From: Acidobacteriota bacterium
GTDB lineage: Bacteria > Acidobacteriota > UBA6911
Direction of reading: 5' to 3'
Assembly (NCBI GenBank): GCA_016929335.1
Contig: JAFGIY010000157.1
Coordinates: forward strand, 1-46,131
DNA: 46,131 nt
Part shown: piece after piece, positions 27,801 to 36,335 of the stretch
Layout: each line of letters begins with the position of its first letter
Position numbering within the stretch: the stretch's first letter is position 1
Program-made: the position numbers and the translations under genes
Notes under the pieces: model-generated
Seen by the model: only the letters and a program-made list of their open reading frames with translations
Databases searched by the model: none
What the model was told of the DNA's origin: nothing

Positions 27801-28452
27801 CCTGGTTATCAACCGTTCGGCTCAGCATGAGACCGTTATTCACATCATGGCCCTCGATCCGGATGGATCCCGTATTGCCGGGAGCGCCGTTAATGCGGAA
27901 ATATTTGAGATTGGTCATCAACGAACCGGGGATCAATTGCAGCACATACAGGGGATTCCGGATCCTTCCCTCACCGGAAGTGAATCCCAAAAGCGGCGCA
28001 GCGTTGAGTTCTTCTCCCAGGATGTTATGCGTCCATTGACTGCTTTCCAGCTTAGGCAGTCCCTCTTCCTCATACTCCTCTTCTTCCTCGTACTCCTCCT
28101 CGTCCTCTTCCGTCTTCGGCGGAGCTTCTTCTTCCAGCCGGAGGTCCCAACGCGTGCTTTGCCCTGCCGAGGCCAGGACCGGTTCGCTTGAATAGCGCAT
28201 ATATCCGGATACCGAAGCCGAGATCACATATGTGCCGGGAGGCAGATTGGTAAATGCATAGTTGCCCGTTGAGGTCGTTGCCGTTTGATACCTGGCTTTG
28301 GTATCGGGATTTTCCGCTTCAATTGCGGTATTTTGAACCACCTTGCCGGAGGGATCCGTCATAATTCCGGTAATAATGGCGCGGGAGCTTTGAGCAAATG
28401 CCCCCGAACCGTAAAGAAGAACAGTGAAAGCGGCCAGCTTCAAGAATCTCAT
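24883..28452 (-). CDS. Oar-like TonB-dependent outer membrane transporter
   Basis: The product is 1189 residues: signal peptide 1-21; a carboxypeptidase-regulatory-like beta-sandwich (about 24-105; GIMTDPSGKVVQNTAIEAEN, GNYAFTNLPPGTYVISAS); a Glu/Tyr-rich acidic segment at 107-130; a plug domain (about 135-260; GHDVNNGLM, VEEFSIQASNYPAEYGQVGG); and a long beta-barrel ending in Phe (QLVVRMLF). This architecture is expanded in Acidobacteriota and usually imports oligosaccharides or other large ligands. It starts at ATG 28452 behind GGAGTGAGGA. A divergent regulatory region separates it from the Cpx-like trio, and the GH3/uronate genes further on could use imported sugars. Confidence 0.93.
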   Translation of the reverse strand: MRFLKLAAFTVLLYGSGAFAQSSRAIITGIMTDPSGKVVQNTAIEAENPDTKARYQTATTSTGNYAFTNLPPGTYVISASVSGYMRYSSEPVLASAGQSTRWDLRLEEEAPPKTEEDEEEYEEEEEYEEEGLPKLESSQWTHNILGEELNAAPLLGFTSGEGRIRNPLYVLQLIPGSLMTNLKYFRINGAPGNTGSIRIEGHDVNNGLMLSRTVDNQVGVDAVEEFSIQASNYPAEYGQVGGGIVNMVMKSGTNAYHGSVYNYWAHEALNDSHPYTGAKPQDRRYNYGATAGGPLTIPKNYEGRDRTFFFLNFEQFRQDNIYDKAFTVPTLAYRKGDFREALTGRKLGTDPLGRDIMEGTIYNPASERIVNGQRFRDPYGSNIIPQSRFDAVAKKIQAIIPRPTDTDKTHVVDNYVVPWKSPRLDSIGSFKVDHNLARSKLSFYYSINRETASQSLDKGGDGFKTAVTSGQPTDITAHTYQLNYDYTMSPMRVLHLGFGFQGMDWKQRSEYGVFNQSEELGLEGANLAYFPYITGLSAAMGGMKDMGMKMQGDVRMMKPSANANMTWVRGNHLFKFGAEMRIEGYPTTVEYPAYGLLRFSAAQTGQPSTFGQNLEGGTVGFPYASFLLGLVDSGDIGVVSHPRLGKHAYAFYVQDSWKLARNLTLEYGLRYDYQTYMKDTYGRIASFSPTALNPAADNLPGALIYEGSGAGRCNCDFAKVYTGAIGPRLGLAYQISPNFIIRAGWGIIYGQTPTDNGASLSSGSTNPFFSTAYDKEARKLSDGFPVANSWPNLNPEQQIIGSGVSPLAIHPDAGRPPRQVQWSLGLQTRIKYDLLVDIAYVGSRGSYWESNGLINANALTIDRLEDLGLDIVEEEADRLLLTSSINSSRAVQRGFSELPYAGFPVTQTVAQSLRPFPQYGDIFYRWAPLGKTWYDALQIKVTRQFSGGLALNSGFSYQREYALGNENVGADTALEAISDASDLEGNKHVSALSRPVQLFIAPSYTFPKFANNKLLTKILSDWRFTAVLQYGSGLPIRVPISNGNLYALIFQNTFANRNGGANFFAKSLNDDPDPMKEFVLNQDAWVDPEPGEFSTSKAYYNDYRFKRRPSEQVSFGRTFRATDKIQVNVRVDFQNIFNRREMADPYYLNAGATQVKDDDDVPQSGFGFINYKDLGANPRNGQLVVRMLF

Positions 28453-28783
28453 GAATCCTCACTCCTATATTCATGCCATTGAATACACGTATACCGTTAA
28501 TGCCTATATTCCCGTACATATAGATGGAATATGATAACCGGGAGATCACGCCCGGGAAGAAGTTGCGCTTGAATTAACATAGTTTTAACCACGAATATGC
28601 CCACAATTCTGCCCACCCTGCCGGCGCCGATCTCATCGAATTATTACGTCGTACTGTAAAAAAAGGTAAACCTTTTTTTACCCTCATTTAATACACCCTC
28701 TTCCGAACGCTCCGTATTCGAATACATGAAATGGAAGGCGCGGCGAAGGCTTTCCAGGAAACCAAATGAGAAAGGAGTTTAGC
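28453..28783. promoter_or_regulatory. Divergent regulatory region with two palindromes
   Basis: This 331-nt gap separates the TonB transporter (minus) from the LTXXQ-type gene (plus). It holds the 26-nt palindrome 28656-28681 (arms GTAAAAAAAGG and CCTTTTTTTAC, loop TAAA) and the perfect 12-nt palindrome GTATTCGAATAC at 28714-28725. A related GAATAC half-site occurs near 28482. They could be operators for the OmpR-type regulator encoded at 31540 or for another factor. No confident -35/-10 pair was assigned. Confidence 0.45.
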
Positions 28784-29332
28784 ATGAAAACGAACCCGCG
28801 TATCAGTCGCTTTTTCATCCCGCTGCCGGCAGTGGTTTTGATGTGCGGACTTGCACTTTGCCTGGCTCAGCCGGTGATGCCTCCAATGGATAATGTTTCA
28901 TTTCTCAAGGATGCACTGCAGGCAGCCGAAGCTCCATCTTTGACAGCAGAACAGGAAAGCAGCATCCGGGCCCTTATCGAGGCCTTCAGAGAATCCCATA
29001 GAGTACCGGCTCAGAATCCTGCTGTTCAGGATGCCCGCGCGGCGTACGAGAACGCAATTCTGAACGGAGATATTGAAGAAGCCACAACACAGGCCCAAAC
29101 TATCGGGAATGCAGAGGCGAATGAGATGACTCAACGCCAAATCGATGCTGCGTCTTTGGCTATAAGCATAATCAATGTCCTGAAGACCGGTTCCGGACAG
29201 ATCGAGGCTCTCAGTGCAAAGATGGGTGCCGGTCCATTTGTGAGACTTATGCTGAACATGGCCGGCGGCCCGAGAGGCTTCGGCCCACCGAGGCGAGGAC
29301 CCGGTCCACGCCCCCCCATCTTGGAACCTTAG
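28784..29332 (+). CDS. LTXXQ/CpxP-Spy-like periplasmic protein
   Basis: The product is 182 residues. ATG 28784 with AAAGGAG at 28771-28777 is preferred to the ATG at 28766. A signal peptide (about 1-29) is followed by the motif SLTAEQESSIRALIEAF at about 52-68, resembling the LTxxQ motif of CpxP/Spy/ZraP envelope-stress proteins. A mostly helical region and a Gly/Pro/Arg-rich tail (GFGPPRRGPGPRPP) follow. Its position just before a histidine kinase and an OmpR-type regulator fits a CpxP-type periplasmic accessory that restrains the sensor. Similarity is short, so the family call is moderate. Confidence 0.65.
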   Translation: MKTNPRISRFFIPLPAVVLMCGLALCLAQPVMPPMDNVSFLKDALQAAEAPSLTAEQESSIRALIEAFRESHRVPAQNPAVQDARAAYENAILNGDIEEATTQAQTIGNAEANEMTQRQIDAASLAISIINVLKTGSGQIEALSAKMGAGPFVRLMLNMAGGPRGFGPPRRGPGPRPPILEP

Positions 29333-29337
29333 ACAGC

Positions 29338-29484
29338 GGCGACACTGCAATCCACATAAGCAAAAGCTTCCATGTGGGTCGCGGCTACAGCCGCGACCAG
29401 CCCGTGCAAACAGAAGGGCAGGAATAATTATTTCTCACATATAGGATGAATCGGGTGTCGCGGCTGAAGCCGCGACCCACATGG
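29338..29484. repeat. BIME-like element, copy A: two inverted GTCGCGGCT palindromes
   Basis: A 5' segment (GCAATCCACATAAGCAAAAG) leads into CATGTGGGTCGCGGCT and the palindrome 29377-29398. After about 58 nt an inverted copy of the palindrome ends in GACCCACATG (29457-29484). The same arrangement and 5' segment occur at 41312-41444, so this is a dispersed non-coding element. It fills most of the 333-nt gap before the kinase gene. Confidence 0.9.
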
Positions 29485-29665
29485 AATAGCATATGAGACA
29501 GGACGCCCACAGTGTCCGGTGTGTCCTGCAGCCGTCGCGCAGCGGGTCGGCTTATGGCCATAGGGCATATCCATTGTGTTTGCACCTAACATCATCTCCA
29601 ATTTGACTCCGATTCGCCTTGGTAGCAGATCCGCGATTTGATGTCTTTGTGTTAGGATATGCAGG

Positions 29666-31543
29666 ATGAGGTTTCTCCCGGAACGTACACATACATCGAT
29701 ACTCCTCGTAATATCGATCGTCACGATACTGATTGTGCTCGCCGTATTGCAGCACCAATGGATCGGGCAAGTCAGCGAAGCCGAACATGAGCGCATGCAC
29801 ACCAGTCTCCTGGCTTCGGTGAACCAATTCAGGCTCCAGTTTGACTACGAATTCCGCCAACTCGGCTTTCTGCTGCAGCCTGATCTCACGGTTCTAATAC
29901 AGAGGGACTGGCAGAGCTATGCGGCAAGCTGCGACGCCGTGCTGAAGCGATCCAATTATCATTTAGTCCGCAACATCTATGTGTGGACTGCCGGAAAAAG
30001 CGAGGATTCCCAATTGCTCAAATTGAACCGTGACGAAAAAGCATTCGAAGCCGTGTCCTGGCCATCCGGTTTCGAACAGATCCAGGTCCGGTACAGCCGC
30101 TTCCTCTCCAACCCATCCCGGCCGGATCCTGAATTGCGTCCCTTCATATGGACGATGTTTTATCGAATCCCTCTGATGATTCAACCTCTTATGACCTTCC
30201 GGCCTTCACCGGTCGCTCCTGGCCCGGCTATGCAATTTAGAGGATTTCTACTGCTGGAGCTGAACCGGGAAACCATTCGCGAAAACCTGATCCCGGAGCT
30301 GGCTAAAAAGCATTTCCAAGGTCCCGATGGATTCATATATCAGGTTGTGGTGACAAATGGACACGGAGACGATTCGCTTCTTTATCGCTCCGATCCGCAG
30401 CTGACGATTGCGGCATTCGCCAGGCCGGATGCCAGGATGAGTCTCTTCGAAAATCCACCTGAGCGTTTTGACCCTATGAGACCGATGCCGGGGCAAGACA
30501 TGCAGCCGTCCGGCCGGGGCCTGAGGCCGCCACCCAACGCAGCGCCGGGGCCGCCGATGGCCGCTTTGGGCCCGGCGCCTCGGGCTCCGCAACAGAGGAA
30601 CAGCCTCGCTCCGGCGTTGTCCGGCGTGCAAAGTCCCGGATGGGAATTGATGGCTAAACATCGTGAAGGCTCGCTTGAGGCCGCCATCGCAATTATCAGG
30701 CAGCGGAACCTGGCAATCAGTCTGGGAAGTCTGCTTTTGCTGGCTTTCAGTATAGCGTTCATCATCCTTTCGGCGCGGCGTGCTCAACGGCTTGCCCGGC
30801 TGCAGATCGATTTTGTGGCCGGAATATCTCACGAGCTGAGAACTCCCCTGGCTGTGATCTGTTCCGCGGGGGATAATCTTGCCGAGGGTGTAATTGAGGA
30901 CTCGAGCCGTTCCGCCAGGAAATACGGCGAGCTTGTCCGCAATGAAGGACGCAAACTGGCCGACATGATTGAACATATTTTGCAGTTTGCCAGCCTTCAG
31001 AGAGGGCGCCCGCGCCTCAATCTTCGCCCGGGCGACATCAACGAAGTAGTCGAGTCTGTTCTGAAACAATCGATGCCCGCCATCACGGCAGCCGGATTTA
31101 CGATTGAAAAGACTCTTGCTCCGGATCTGCCGCGCATCAACCTGGAGCCTGCCGTTTTATTCCAGGTCATTCAGAATCTGATTCAGAATGCCGTCAGATA
31201 TTCGGGCGAAAGCCGCTGGCTGGCGGTTCGAACTGCAAAAGCTTCTGCTAAACGCGGCACCGAGGTCCAGTTCATCGTGCAAGACAAGGGAATCGGAATC
31301 GACCGCGAGGATCTGACGCAGATTTTCAAGCCGTTTTACCGTGGAAGTGCGGCCGCAGCTGCGCAAATTCACGGCACCGGTCTGGGATTATTTGTAGTTC
31401 GAGAGGCTTTGGCCGCCATGGGAGCCGGCATCAGCGTAAAAAGCTCTCGCGGGAAAGGGAGCGTTTTCACCGCGCATTTCCCCGCCCTGCCGTCCGCTGA
31501 TGATTCTCCCGTTTCAGCTGCGAGCAAGGGACTGCAAGCATGA
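29666..31543 (+). CDS. Membrane sensor histidine kinase
   Basis: The product is 625 residues: a transmembrane helix at about 11-31, a large periplasmic sensor of about 315 residues, and a second transmembrane helix at about 349-371. A short linker leads to HisKA with the phospho-acceptor His389 in ISHELRTPL, then HATPase_c with N, G1 and G2 boxes (NLIQNAVRYS, DKGIGI, GTGLGLFVVREAL). The membrane-proximal part of the sensor is unusually Pro/Met/Gly-rich (RFDPMRPMPG, GRGLRPPPNAAPGPP). It overlaps the response regulator gene by 4 nt, so the two form a pair. The stimulus is probably envelope-related, given the CpxP-like neighbour. Confidence 0.9.
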   Translation: MRFLPERTHTSILLVISIVTILIVLAVLQHQWIGQVSEAEHERMHTSLLASVNQFRLQFDYEFRQLGFLLQPDLTVLIQRDWQSYAASCDAVLKRSNYHLVRNIYVWTAGKSEDSQLLKLNRDEKAFEAVSWPSGFEQIQVRYSRFLSNPSRPDPELRPFIWTMFYRIPLMIQPLMTFRPSPVAPGPAMQFRGFLLLELNRETIRENLIPELAKKHFQGPDGFIYQVVVTNGHGDDSLLYRSDPQLTIAAFARPDARMSLFENPPERFDPMRPMPGQDMQPSGRGLRPPPNAAPGPPMAALGPAPRAPQQRNSLAPALSGVQSPGWELMAKHREGSLEAAIAIIRQRNLAISLGSLLLLAFSIAFIILSARRAQRLARLQIDFVAGISHELRTPLAVICSAGDNLAEGVIEDSSRSARKYGELVRNEGRKLADMIEHILQFASLQRGRPRLNLRPGDINEVVESVLKQSMPAITAAGFTIEKTLAPDLPRINLEPAVLFQVIQNLIQNAVRYSGESRWLAVRTAKASAKRGTEVQFIVQDKGIGIDREDLTQIFKPFYRGSAAAAAQIHGTGLGLFVVREALAAMGAGISVKSSRGKGSVFTAHFPALPSADDSPVSAASKGLQA

Positions 31544-32226
31544 AGTATAAAGTATTGCTTATTGAAGACGAACCGGGCCTGTGCCTTACTCTGAAAGACA
31601 GGCTGCAGAAGGAAGGTTATGATATCGAGGTTTCAACCGACGGGGAATCAGGATTTAACCTGGCGGCAAATCAGGCCTATGATTTGATCCTTCTCGATTT
31701 GATGCTCCCTAAAAAGAACGGCAATGATGTCTGCCGCGATTTGCGTCAGATGGGCCTCGCAATACCGATCCTGATGCTGACGGCAAAAACTCAAACCGTC
31801 GACAAGGTTCTCGGATTGAAAATCGGTGCGGACGACTATCTGACCAAACCTTTCGAAATGCAGGAACTCCTGGCCCGGATCGAGGCATTACTGAGACGCG
31901 CTATGAGAACATTCACAGCAGCGCCTCTGGTTTACCAGTTCGGAAATATCCGGGTTGATTTTCGAAAAACAGAAATCCTCCGCAATGGAGAAGCGGTCAC
32001 ATTCTCAGCCAAAGAATTTCAGCTGCTTCGATATTTCATTGACCACAGGGAAGAGACCCTTAGCCGGGAAACTCTTCTTCAGGAGGTCTGGGGATATTCT
32101 TCCGTCCCTTATACCAGAACCATTGATGTCCATGTTGCATGGCTCCGCCAGAAACTCGAAGAGGATCCAAAACAGCCGCGGTGGATCCTGACGATTCATG
32201 GGCTCGGGTATAAGTTCGCCGGATAG
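31540..32226 (+). CDS. OmpR/PhoB-family response regulator
   Basis: The 228-residue protein has a receiver domain (about 1-120; acidic pocket EDE, phospho-acceptor Asp in LILLDLMLPKKNG, switch Thr in LMLTAKT, Lys in LTKPFE) and a C-terminal winged helix (about 130-227; FSAKEFQLLRYFIDH, TRTIDVHVAWLRQKLEEDP). All phosphorylation residues are intact. It is the cognate partner of the overlapping kinase and would bind DNA as a dimer, possibly at the palindromes upstream of the LTXXQ-type gene. Confidence 0.95.
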   Translation: MKYKVLLIEDEPGLCLTLKDRLQKEGYDIEVSTDGESGFNLAANQAYDLILLDLMLPKKNGNDVCRDLRQMGLAIPILMLTAKTQTVDKVLGLKIGADDYLTKPFEMQELLARIEALLRRAMRTFTAAPLVYQFGNIRVDFRKTEILRNGEAVTFSAKEFQLLRYFIDHREETLSRETLLQEVWGYSSVPYTRTIDVHVAWLRQKLEEDPKQPRWILTIHGLGYKFAG

Positions 32227-32293
32227 GCGCAAAGAAGGAGGATGAAGACGGGAGACTGAAAACAGATTTCTCACAGGCGGGCTTGGATGCCGG

Positions 32294-32320
32294 CCACGAA
32301 TTGCAGCGAATAATTCGTGG
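32294..32320. repeat. Short stem-loop of the CCACGAATT family
   Basis: The arms CCACGAATT and AATTCGTGG have a 9-nt loop that contains a degraded GCAGCGAAT unit. It lies between the response regulator and the GH3 gene and may help end the two-component transcript, although there is no U-tract. Confidence 0.8.
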
Positions 32321-32398
32321 TTGTGAACATTAGCAGGATGCTATAGTACCACCGATTTAGCAGATTACATGAGCTGCCATCCCGGATGGAGGTCTGGC

Positions 32399-34774
32399 AT
32401 GAAGATGCCCGTTGAGAATCGCCCTTTTCTGTTTAAAAGCGTCCTGTTTTCAATCATTTGCCTATTGCCGTCTTTCCTGATTTCACAGGAAATCCCGCCC
32501 TATCGGAATTCGAAACTGCCGGTTGAACAGCGGATAAACGATTTGCTGTTGCGCATGACCCTGGAAGAAAAAGTCGCGCAGCTCACCAGCGCCATGGACA
32601 GGATGGGGTCTGCTTCCGATCCGAAGTCATCTCTCGTTGATGAAAAAGGAATCTTTCAGCCGGAGCGGGCGGCCTCGCTGATTAAAAACGGGTTGGGACA
32701 GATTTCCCGCCCCAGCGGTATGAGCGGGCCGCGGCGGAACGCCGAGCATACCAACGCAATTCAGAAATGGGTCAGGGAAAATACCCGTCTTGGAATTCCC
32801 ATCCTCTTTCACGAAGAATGCCTGCATGGCCATGCGGCTCAGAAGGGCACTTCCTTTCCGCAGGCGATCGCACTTGCATCAACCTGGGATCCCGAAATCG
32901 TCGAAGATGTCTTTTCAGCCACCGCGAGCGAAGTCCGCGCTCGCGGATCACAGCAGTGCCTCACACCCGTATTGGATATAGTGCGCGATCCGCGCTGGGG
33001 ACGAACAGAAGAAACATACGGAGAAGACCCGTATCTCGCCGCACGAATCGGTGTTGCCGCGGTCAAGGGTTTTCAGGGGACCGGTCCCTTCATTGACAAA
33101 TCCCACGTGATTGCCACGGCCAAGCATTTTGCAGTACACGGCCAGCCGGAGGGCGGAGCAAACACGGCCCCGGGCAACTATTCGGAGCGCGTCATGCGTG
33201 AATATTTCCTGAAACCATTTGAGTCTGCAGTGAAGGAAGCCGGCCTCCAGAGCATAATGGCCTCCTACAATGAGATCGACGGAGTTCCCTCTCACGGCAA
33301 TAAATACCTGCTGGACAACATCCTGAGGCAGGAATGGGGATTTAATGGGGTTGTAGTTTCGGACTATTTCGGGATCAGGCAGTTGCGATCCAAGCATTTT
33401 GTTGCAGGCAGTAACGAAGAAGCAGCCAAACTGGCATTGGAATCCGGAGTGGATATAGAGCTTCCCTACATCGAAGTGAATCATCTGCTGCTGGATCAGG
33501 TGAAGCAGGGAAAGGTTTCGGAAGCTTCCATAGACCGTGCCGTTGCCCGAATTCTCCGATCGAAATTCATTACGGGGCTTTTTGACGATCCATTCGTGGA
33601 TCCGGACTCTGCAGAAAAAATTACAAACAGCGACAAGCATCAGCAGCTTGCTCTTCATGCAGCCCGTAAGGCCATCATCCTTCTTAAGAACGAAGGCAAC
33701 CTGTTGCCGCTGAAAAAAACAGACTACAAGCGGATCGCCGTCATCGGCCCCAATGCGAAAGAAGCACATCTCGGCGGCTATAGCGGGATGCCGGGGCGAA
33801 GCGTCAGCATCCTGGACGGGATCAAAGCAAAGGTGGGCAGCGGAGTCGATGTCGAGTACGCCGTGGGAGTCAGGATTACGGAAACGCGCGGCGATTCCGA
33901 AACGATGCCCACGTTTGAAGACAAACTGAAACTCGGTGATCCGCAACTGAATGCCGGGCGGATAAAGGAAGCCGTAAGCGTTGCGGAAAAATCCGACCTT
34001 ATTATTCTCGCACTGGGTGGTAATGAGCAGACCTGCCGTGAAGCCTGGGCCAATCATCTCGGCGACCGCAGCGGCCTTGATCTGCTGGGCAATCAGGATG
34101 ATCTCGTAAAAGCCATGCTTGCCCTGCGCAAGCCTATTGTGGTGTTTTTGATTCACGGCCGTCCGAATTCCATCAATTATATCGCGGAAAATGTTCCGGC
34201 CATTCTTGAAGGCTGGTATCTCGGACAGGAAAGCGGCACCGCAGTAGCCGATGTGTTGTTTGGAGATCATAATCCCGGAGGAAAGCTTCCCCTATCGGTG
34301 CCGCGATCCGTTGGCCAGCTGCCGGTATACTACTATCAGAAGCCTTCGGCCAGACTCGATTACGTGGATTCGACGGCATCACCGCTCTATCCCTTCGGCT
34401 GGGGATTAAGCTATACGGCTTTCAAATACGGAAGCATATCGCTATCTCCGGACACAATCGGTCCGGAAGGAAAGACCAGAGTGTCGATTGAGGTCACCAA
34501 TACCGGCGCCGTTCGCGGCGACGAAGTCGTGCAGCTCTACATTCGCGATGAAGTCAGTTCCATCGCGCGGCCGGTCAAGGAACTGCGGGGATTCCGCCGC
34601 ATAACACTCGATCCCGGAAAGACACAGACTGTGGAGTTTATTCTGGGTCCGGAAGAACTCTCGTTCCTCAACCGCGACATGCACCGGGTAGTGGAGCCGG
34701 GGACATTCAAGATCATGGCAGGCGGCAACTCTGTCGACCTGACCGAGACAACGCTGACAGTCGTCGCAAAATAA
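32399..34774 (+). CDS. Glycoside hydrolase family 3 (beta-glucosidase/xylosidase type)
   Basis: The product is 791 residues, starting at ATG 32399 because GGAGGT (32388-32393) precedes it and a signal peptide follows (about 28 residues). The GH3 N-terminal barrel shows RWGRTEETYGEDPYL, KHFAVHGQPEGGANTAP and the nucleophile Asp322 in VVVSDYFG. The C-terminal GH3 sandwich (RKAIILLKNEGNLLPL) and a fibronectin type III-like domain complete it. It would cleave beta-linked gluco- or xylo-oligosaccharides in the periplasm or outside. Downstream genes are for uronate isomerisation, uptake and sugar phosphorylation, so it is likely the first step of the cluster. Confidence 0.92.
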   Translation: MKMPVENRPFLFKSVLFSIICLLPSFLISQEIPPYRNSKLPVEQRINDLLLRMTLEEKVAQLTSAMDRMGSASDPKSSLVDEKGIFQPERAASLIKNGLGQISRPSGMSGPRRNAEHTNAIQKWVRENTRLGIPILFHEECLHGHAAQKGTSFPQAIALASTWDPEIVEDVFSATASEVRARGSQQCLTPVLDIVRDPRWGRTEETYGEDPYLAARIGVAAVKGFQGTGPFIDKSHVIATAKHFAVHGQPEGGANTAPGNYSERVMREYFLKPFESAVKEAGLQSIMASYNEIDGVPSHGNKYLLDNILRQEWGFNGVVVSDYFGIRQLRSKHFVAGSNEEAAKLALESGVDIELPYIEVNHLLLDQVKQGKVSEASIDRAVARILRSKFITGLFDDPFVDPDSAEKITNSDKHQQLALHAARKAIILLKNEGNLLPLKKTDYKRIAVIGPNAKEAHLGGYSGMPGRSVSILDGIKAKVGSGVDVEYAVGVRITETRGDSETMPTFEDKLKLGDPQLNAGRIKEAVSVAEKSDLIILALGGNEQTCREAWANHLGDRSGLDLLGNQDDLVKAMLALRKPIVVFLIHGRPNSINYIAENVPAILEGWYLGQESGTAVADVLFGDHNPGGKLPLSVPRSVGQLPVYYYQKPSARLDYVDSTASPLYPFGWGLSYTAFKYGSISLSPDTIGPEGKTRVSIEVTNTGAVRGDEVVQLYIRDEVSSIARPVKELRGFRRITLDPGKTQTVEFILGPEELSFLNRDMHRVVEPGTFKIMAGGNSVDLTETTLTVVAK

Positions 34775-34869
34775 CTTGGCTCTTTTTGCGCCGATTTCAT
34801 GTGAAGGGGTAGAGGGGTAAAGGGGGAAACGATCCGATTTCTTTGAGCCTCTGCTCCCTAAAAAGGAAT

Positions 34870-36285
34870 ATGAATCATCCACTCAGGTTGAACGAAGATC
34901 GTCTCTTTCCCTCGGATCCGGTGCAGCGCGATATCGCCCGACGGCTTTATTACGAAGTCCGGGCGCTGCCCATCATCAGCCCTCACGGGCACACGGATCC
35001 GCAATGGTTTGCCGATAATGGGAGCTTTCCCGATCCATCGGCATTGCTGATTATTCCGGACCATTACGTCTACCGCATGCTTTACAGTCAGGGCATTTCG
35101 CTCGAGTCGCTCGGTGTCCCTCGAACGGACGGCGGCGCGGTTGAAAAAGATCCCCGCAAAATCTGGAGGCTGTTTGCTCAAAACTGGTATCTCTTTCGCG
35201 GCACGCCCACGTATATGTGGTTCAACCATGTGTTTTATGATGTTTTCGGAATACGCGAAAAGCTGACTCCGGAATCGGCGGATCGCATTTACGATCACAT
35301 CGCCGATTGCCTGTCGCGGCCTGAATTTCTCCCCCGCACATTGTATGAGCGCTTCAATATCGAGGTACTGTCGACTACAGAGTCGCCGCTGGATCCGCTG
35401 ACGCATCATCGGAAATTGCGCGATTCCGGATGGAAAGGCCGCATCGTTCCGACCTATCGCCCCGATCCGGTCGCAGATCCGGAATTCCCCGGCTTTGTGC
35501 AAAACGTTCAGCAACTCGGCAAAATTACCGGGCAGGATATCGGAACATGGTCCGGGTATTTGCAGGCTTTAGCCGATCGCCGCCGGTTCTTTTCTTCGCT
35601 CGGAGCAACTGCAACCGATCACGGACATATTTCGGCCGCCACGCTGGACCTGCCTCGTGCTCGATGCGAAGCTCTGCTTGGAAAAGCTCTCTCAGGAAAC
35701 ATCACTCCGGGAGAGGCTCAGGAATTTCGAGGGCAGATGCTGACCGAAATGGCGCAAATGAGCATCGAAGACGGATTGGTCATGCAGATCCATCCCGGGG
35801 CTTACCGAGACCACAATCCTTCGGTTTTCAGCAGATTCGGCAGAGACAAGGGCGCAGATATTCCGATGCGCACGGACTACGTGCATGACTTGAAACCGCT
35901 GCTCGACCGCTTCGGGAATGAAAAGCGGTTGTCCATTATTCTCTTCACACTGGATGAAACAACCTATTCGCGGGAACTGGCGCCGCTGGCAGGGCATTAT
36001 CCTGCGCTTAAGCTGGGCCCCGCGTGGTGGTTCTACGATAGTCCCGAAGGGATGCGGCTTTACCGCGAGCGCATTACCGAGACCGCGGGATTCTACAATA
36101 CGGTCGGTTTTAACGACGATACGCGGGCTTTTCCGTCGATTCCGGCGCGGCATGATGTCGCCCGCCGTGTAGATTGTTCTTTCCTCGCGAGGCTGGTGGC
36201 GGAACACCGGCTGGACGAAGACGAAGCGCGCGAAGTGGCGATCGATCTCGCATACAAGCTGTCCAAATCGGCTTACCGGCTCTGA
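34870..36285 (+). CDS. uxaC: Glucuronate isomerase
   Basis: The product is 471 residues. ATG 34870 follows AAAAGGA. The UxaC family signatures are visible: ISPHGHTDPQWFADN (metal-binding His pair) near the N-terminus, YLFRGTPTYMWFNHVF, STTESPLDPLTHH, and the C-terminal GFNDDTRAF and DVARRVDCSFLARLV. It converts D-glucuronate to fructuronate (or galacturonate to tagaturonate) as the first cytoplasmic step of hexuronate breakdown. No uxaB/uxuA genes are visible, so the rest of the pathway is elsewhere. The 95-nt gap before it holds G-rich near-repeats of AGGGGTA. Confidence 0.95.
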   Translation: MNHPLRLNEDRLFPSDPVQRDIARRLYYEVRALPIISPHGHTDPQWFADNGSFPDPSALLIIPDHYVYRMLYSQGISLESLGVPRTDGGAVEKDPRKIWRLFAQNWYLFRGTPTYMWFNHVFYDVFGIREKLTPESADRIYDHIADCLSRPEFLPRTLYERFNIEVLSTTESPLDPLTHHRKLRDSGWKGRIVPTYRPDPVADPEFPGFVQNVQQLGKITGQDIGTWSGYLQALADRRRFFSSLGATATDHGHISAATLDLPRARCEALLGKALSGNITPGEAQEFRGQMLTEMAQMSIEDGLVMQIHPGAYRDHNPSVFSRFGRDKGADIPMRTDYVHDLKPLLDRFGNEKRLSIILFTLDETTYSRELAPLAGHYPALKLGPAWWFYDSPEGMRLYRERITETAGFYNTVGFNDDTRAFPSIPARHDVARRVDCSFLARLVAEHRLDEDEAREVAIDLAYKLSKSAYRL

Positions 36286-36335
36286 CGGGAGCCTGAGGCT
36301 GACTCCAAAACTCTGAGGCTCGAAGGAGAATGTAA

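Noticed and set aside
32948..34270. 440-residue minus-strand open frame
   Set aside because: It is a shadow of the GH3 gene, whose catalytic and structural motifs are clear on the plus strand.
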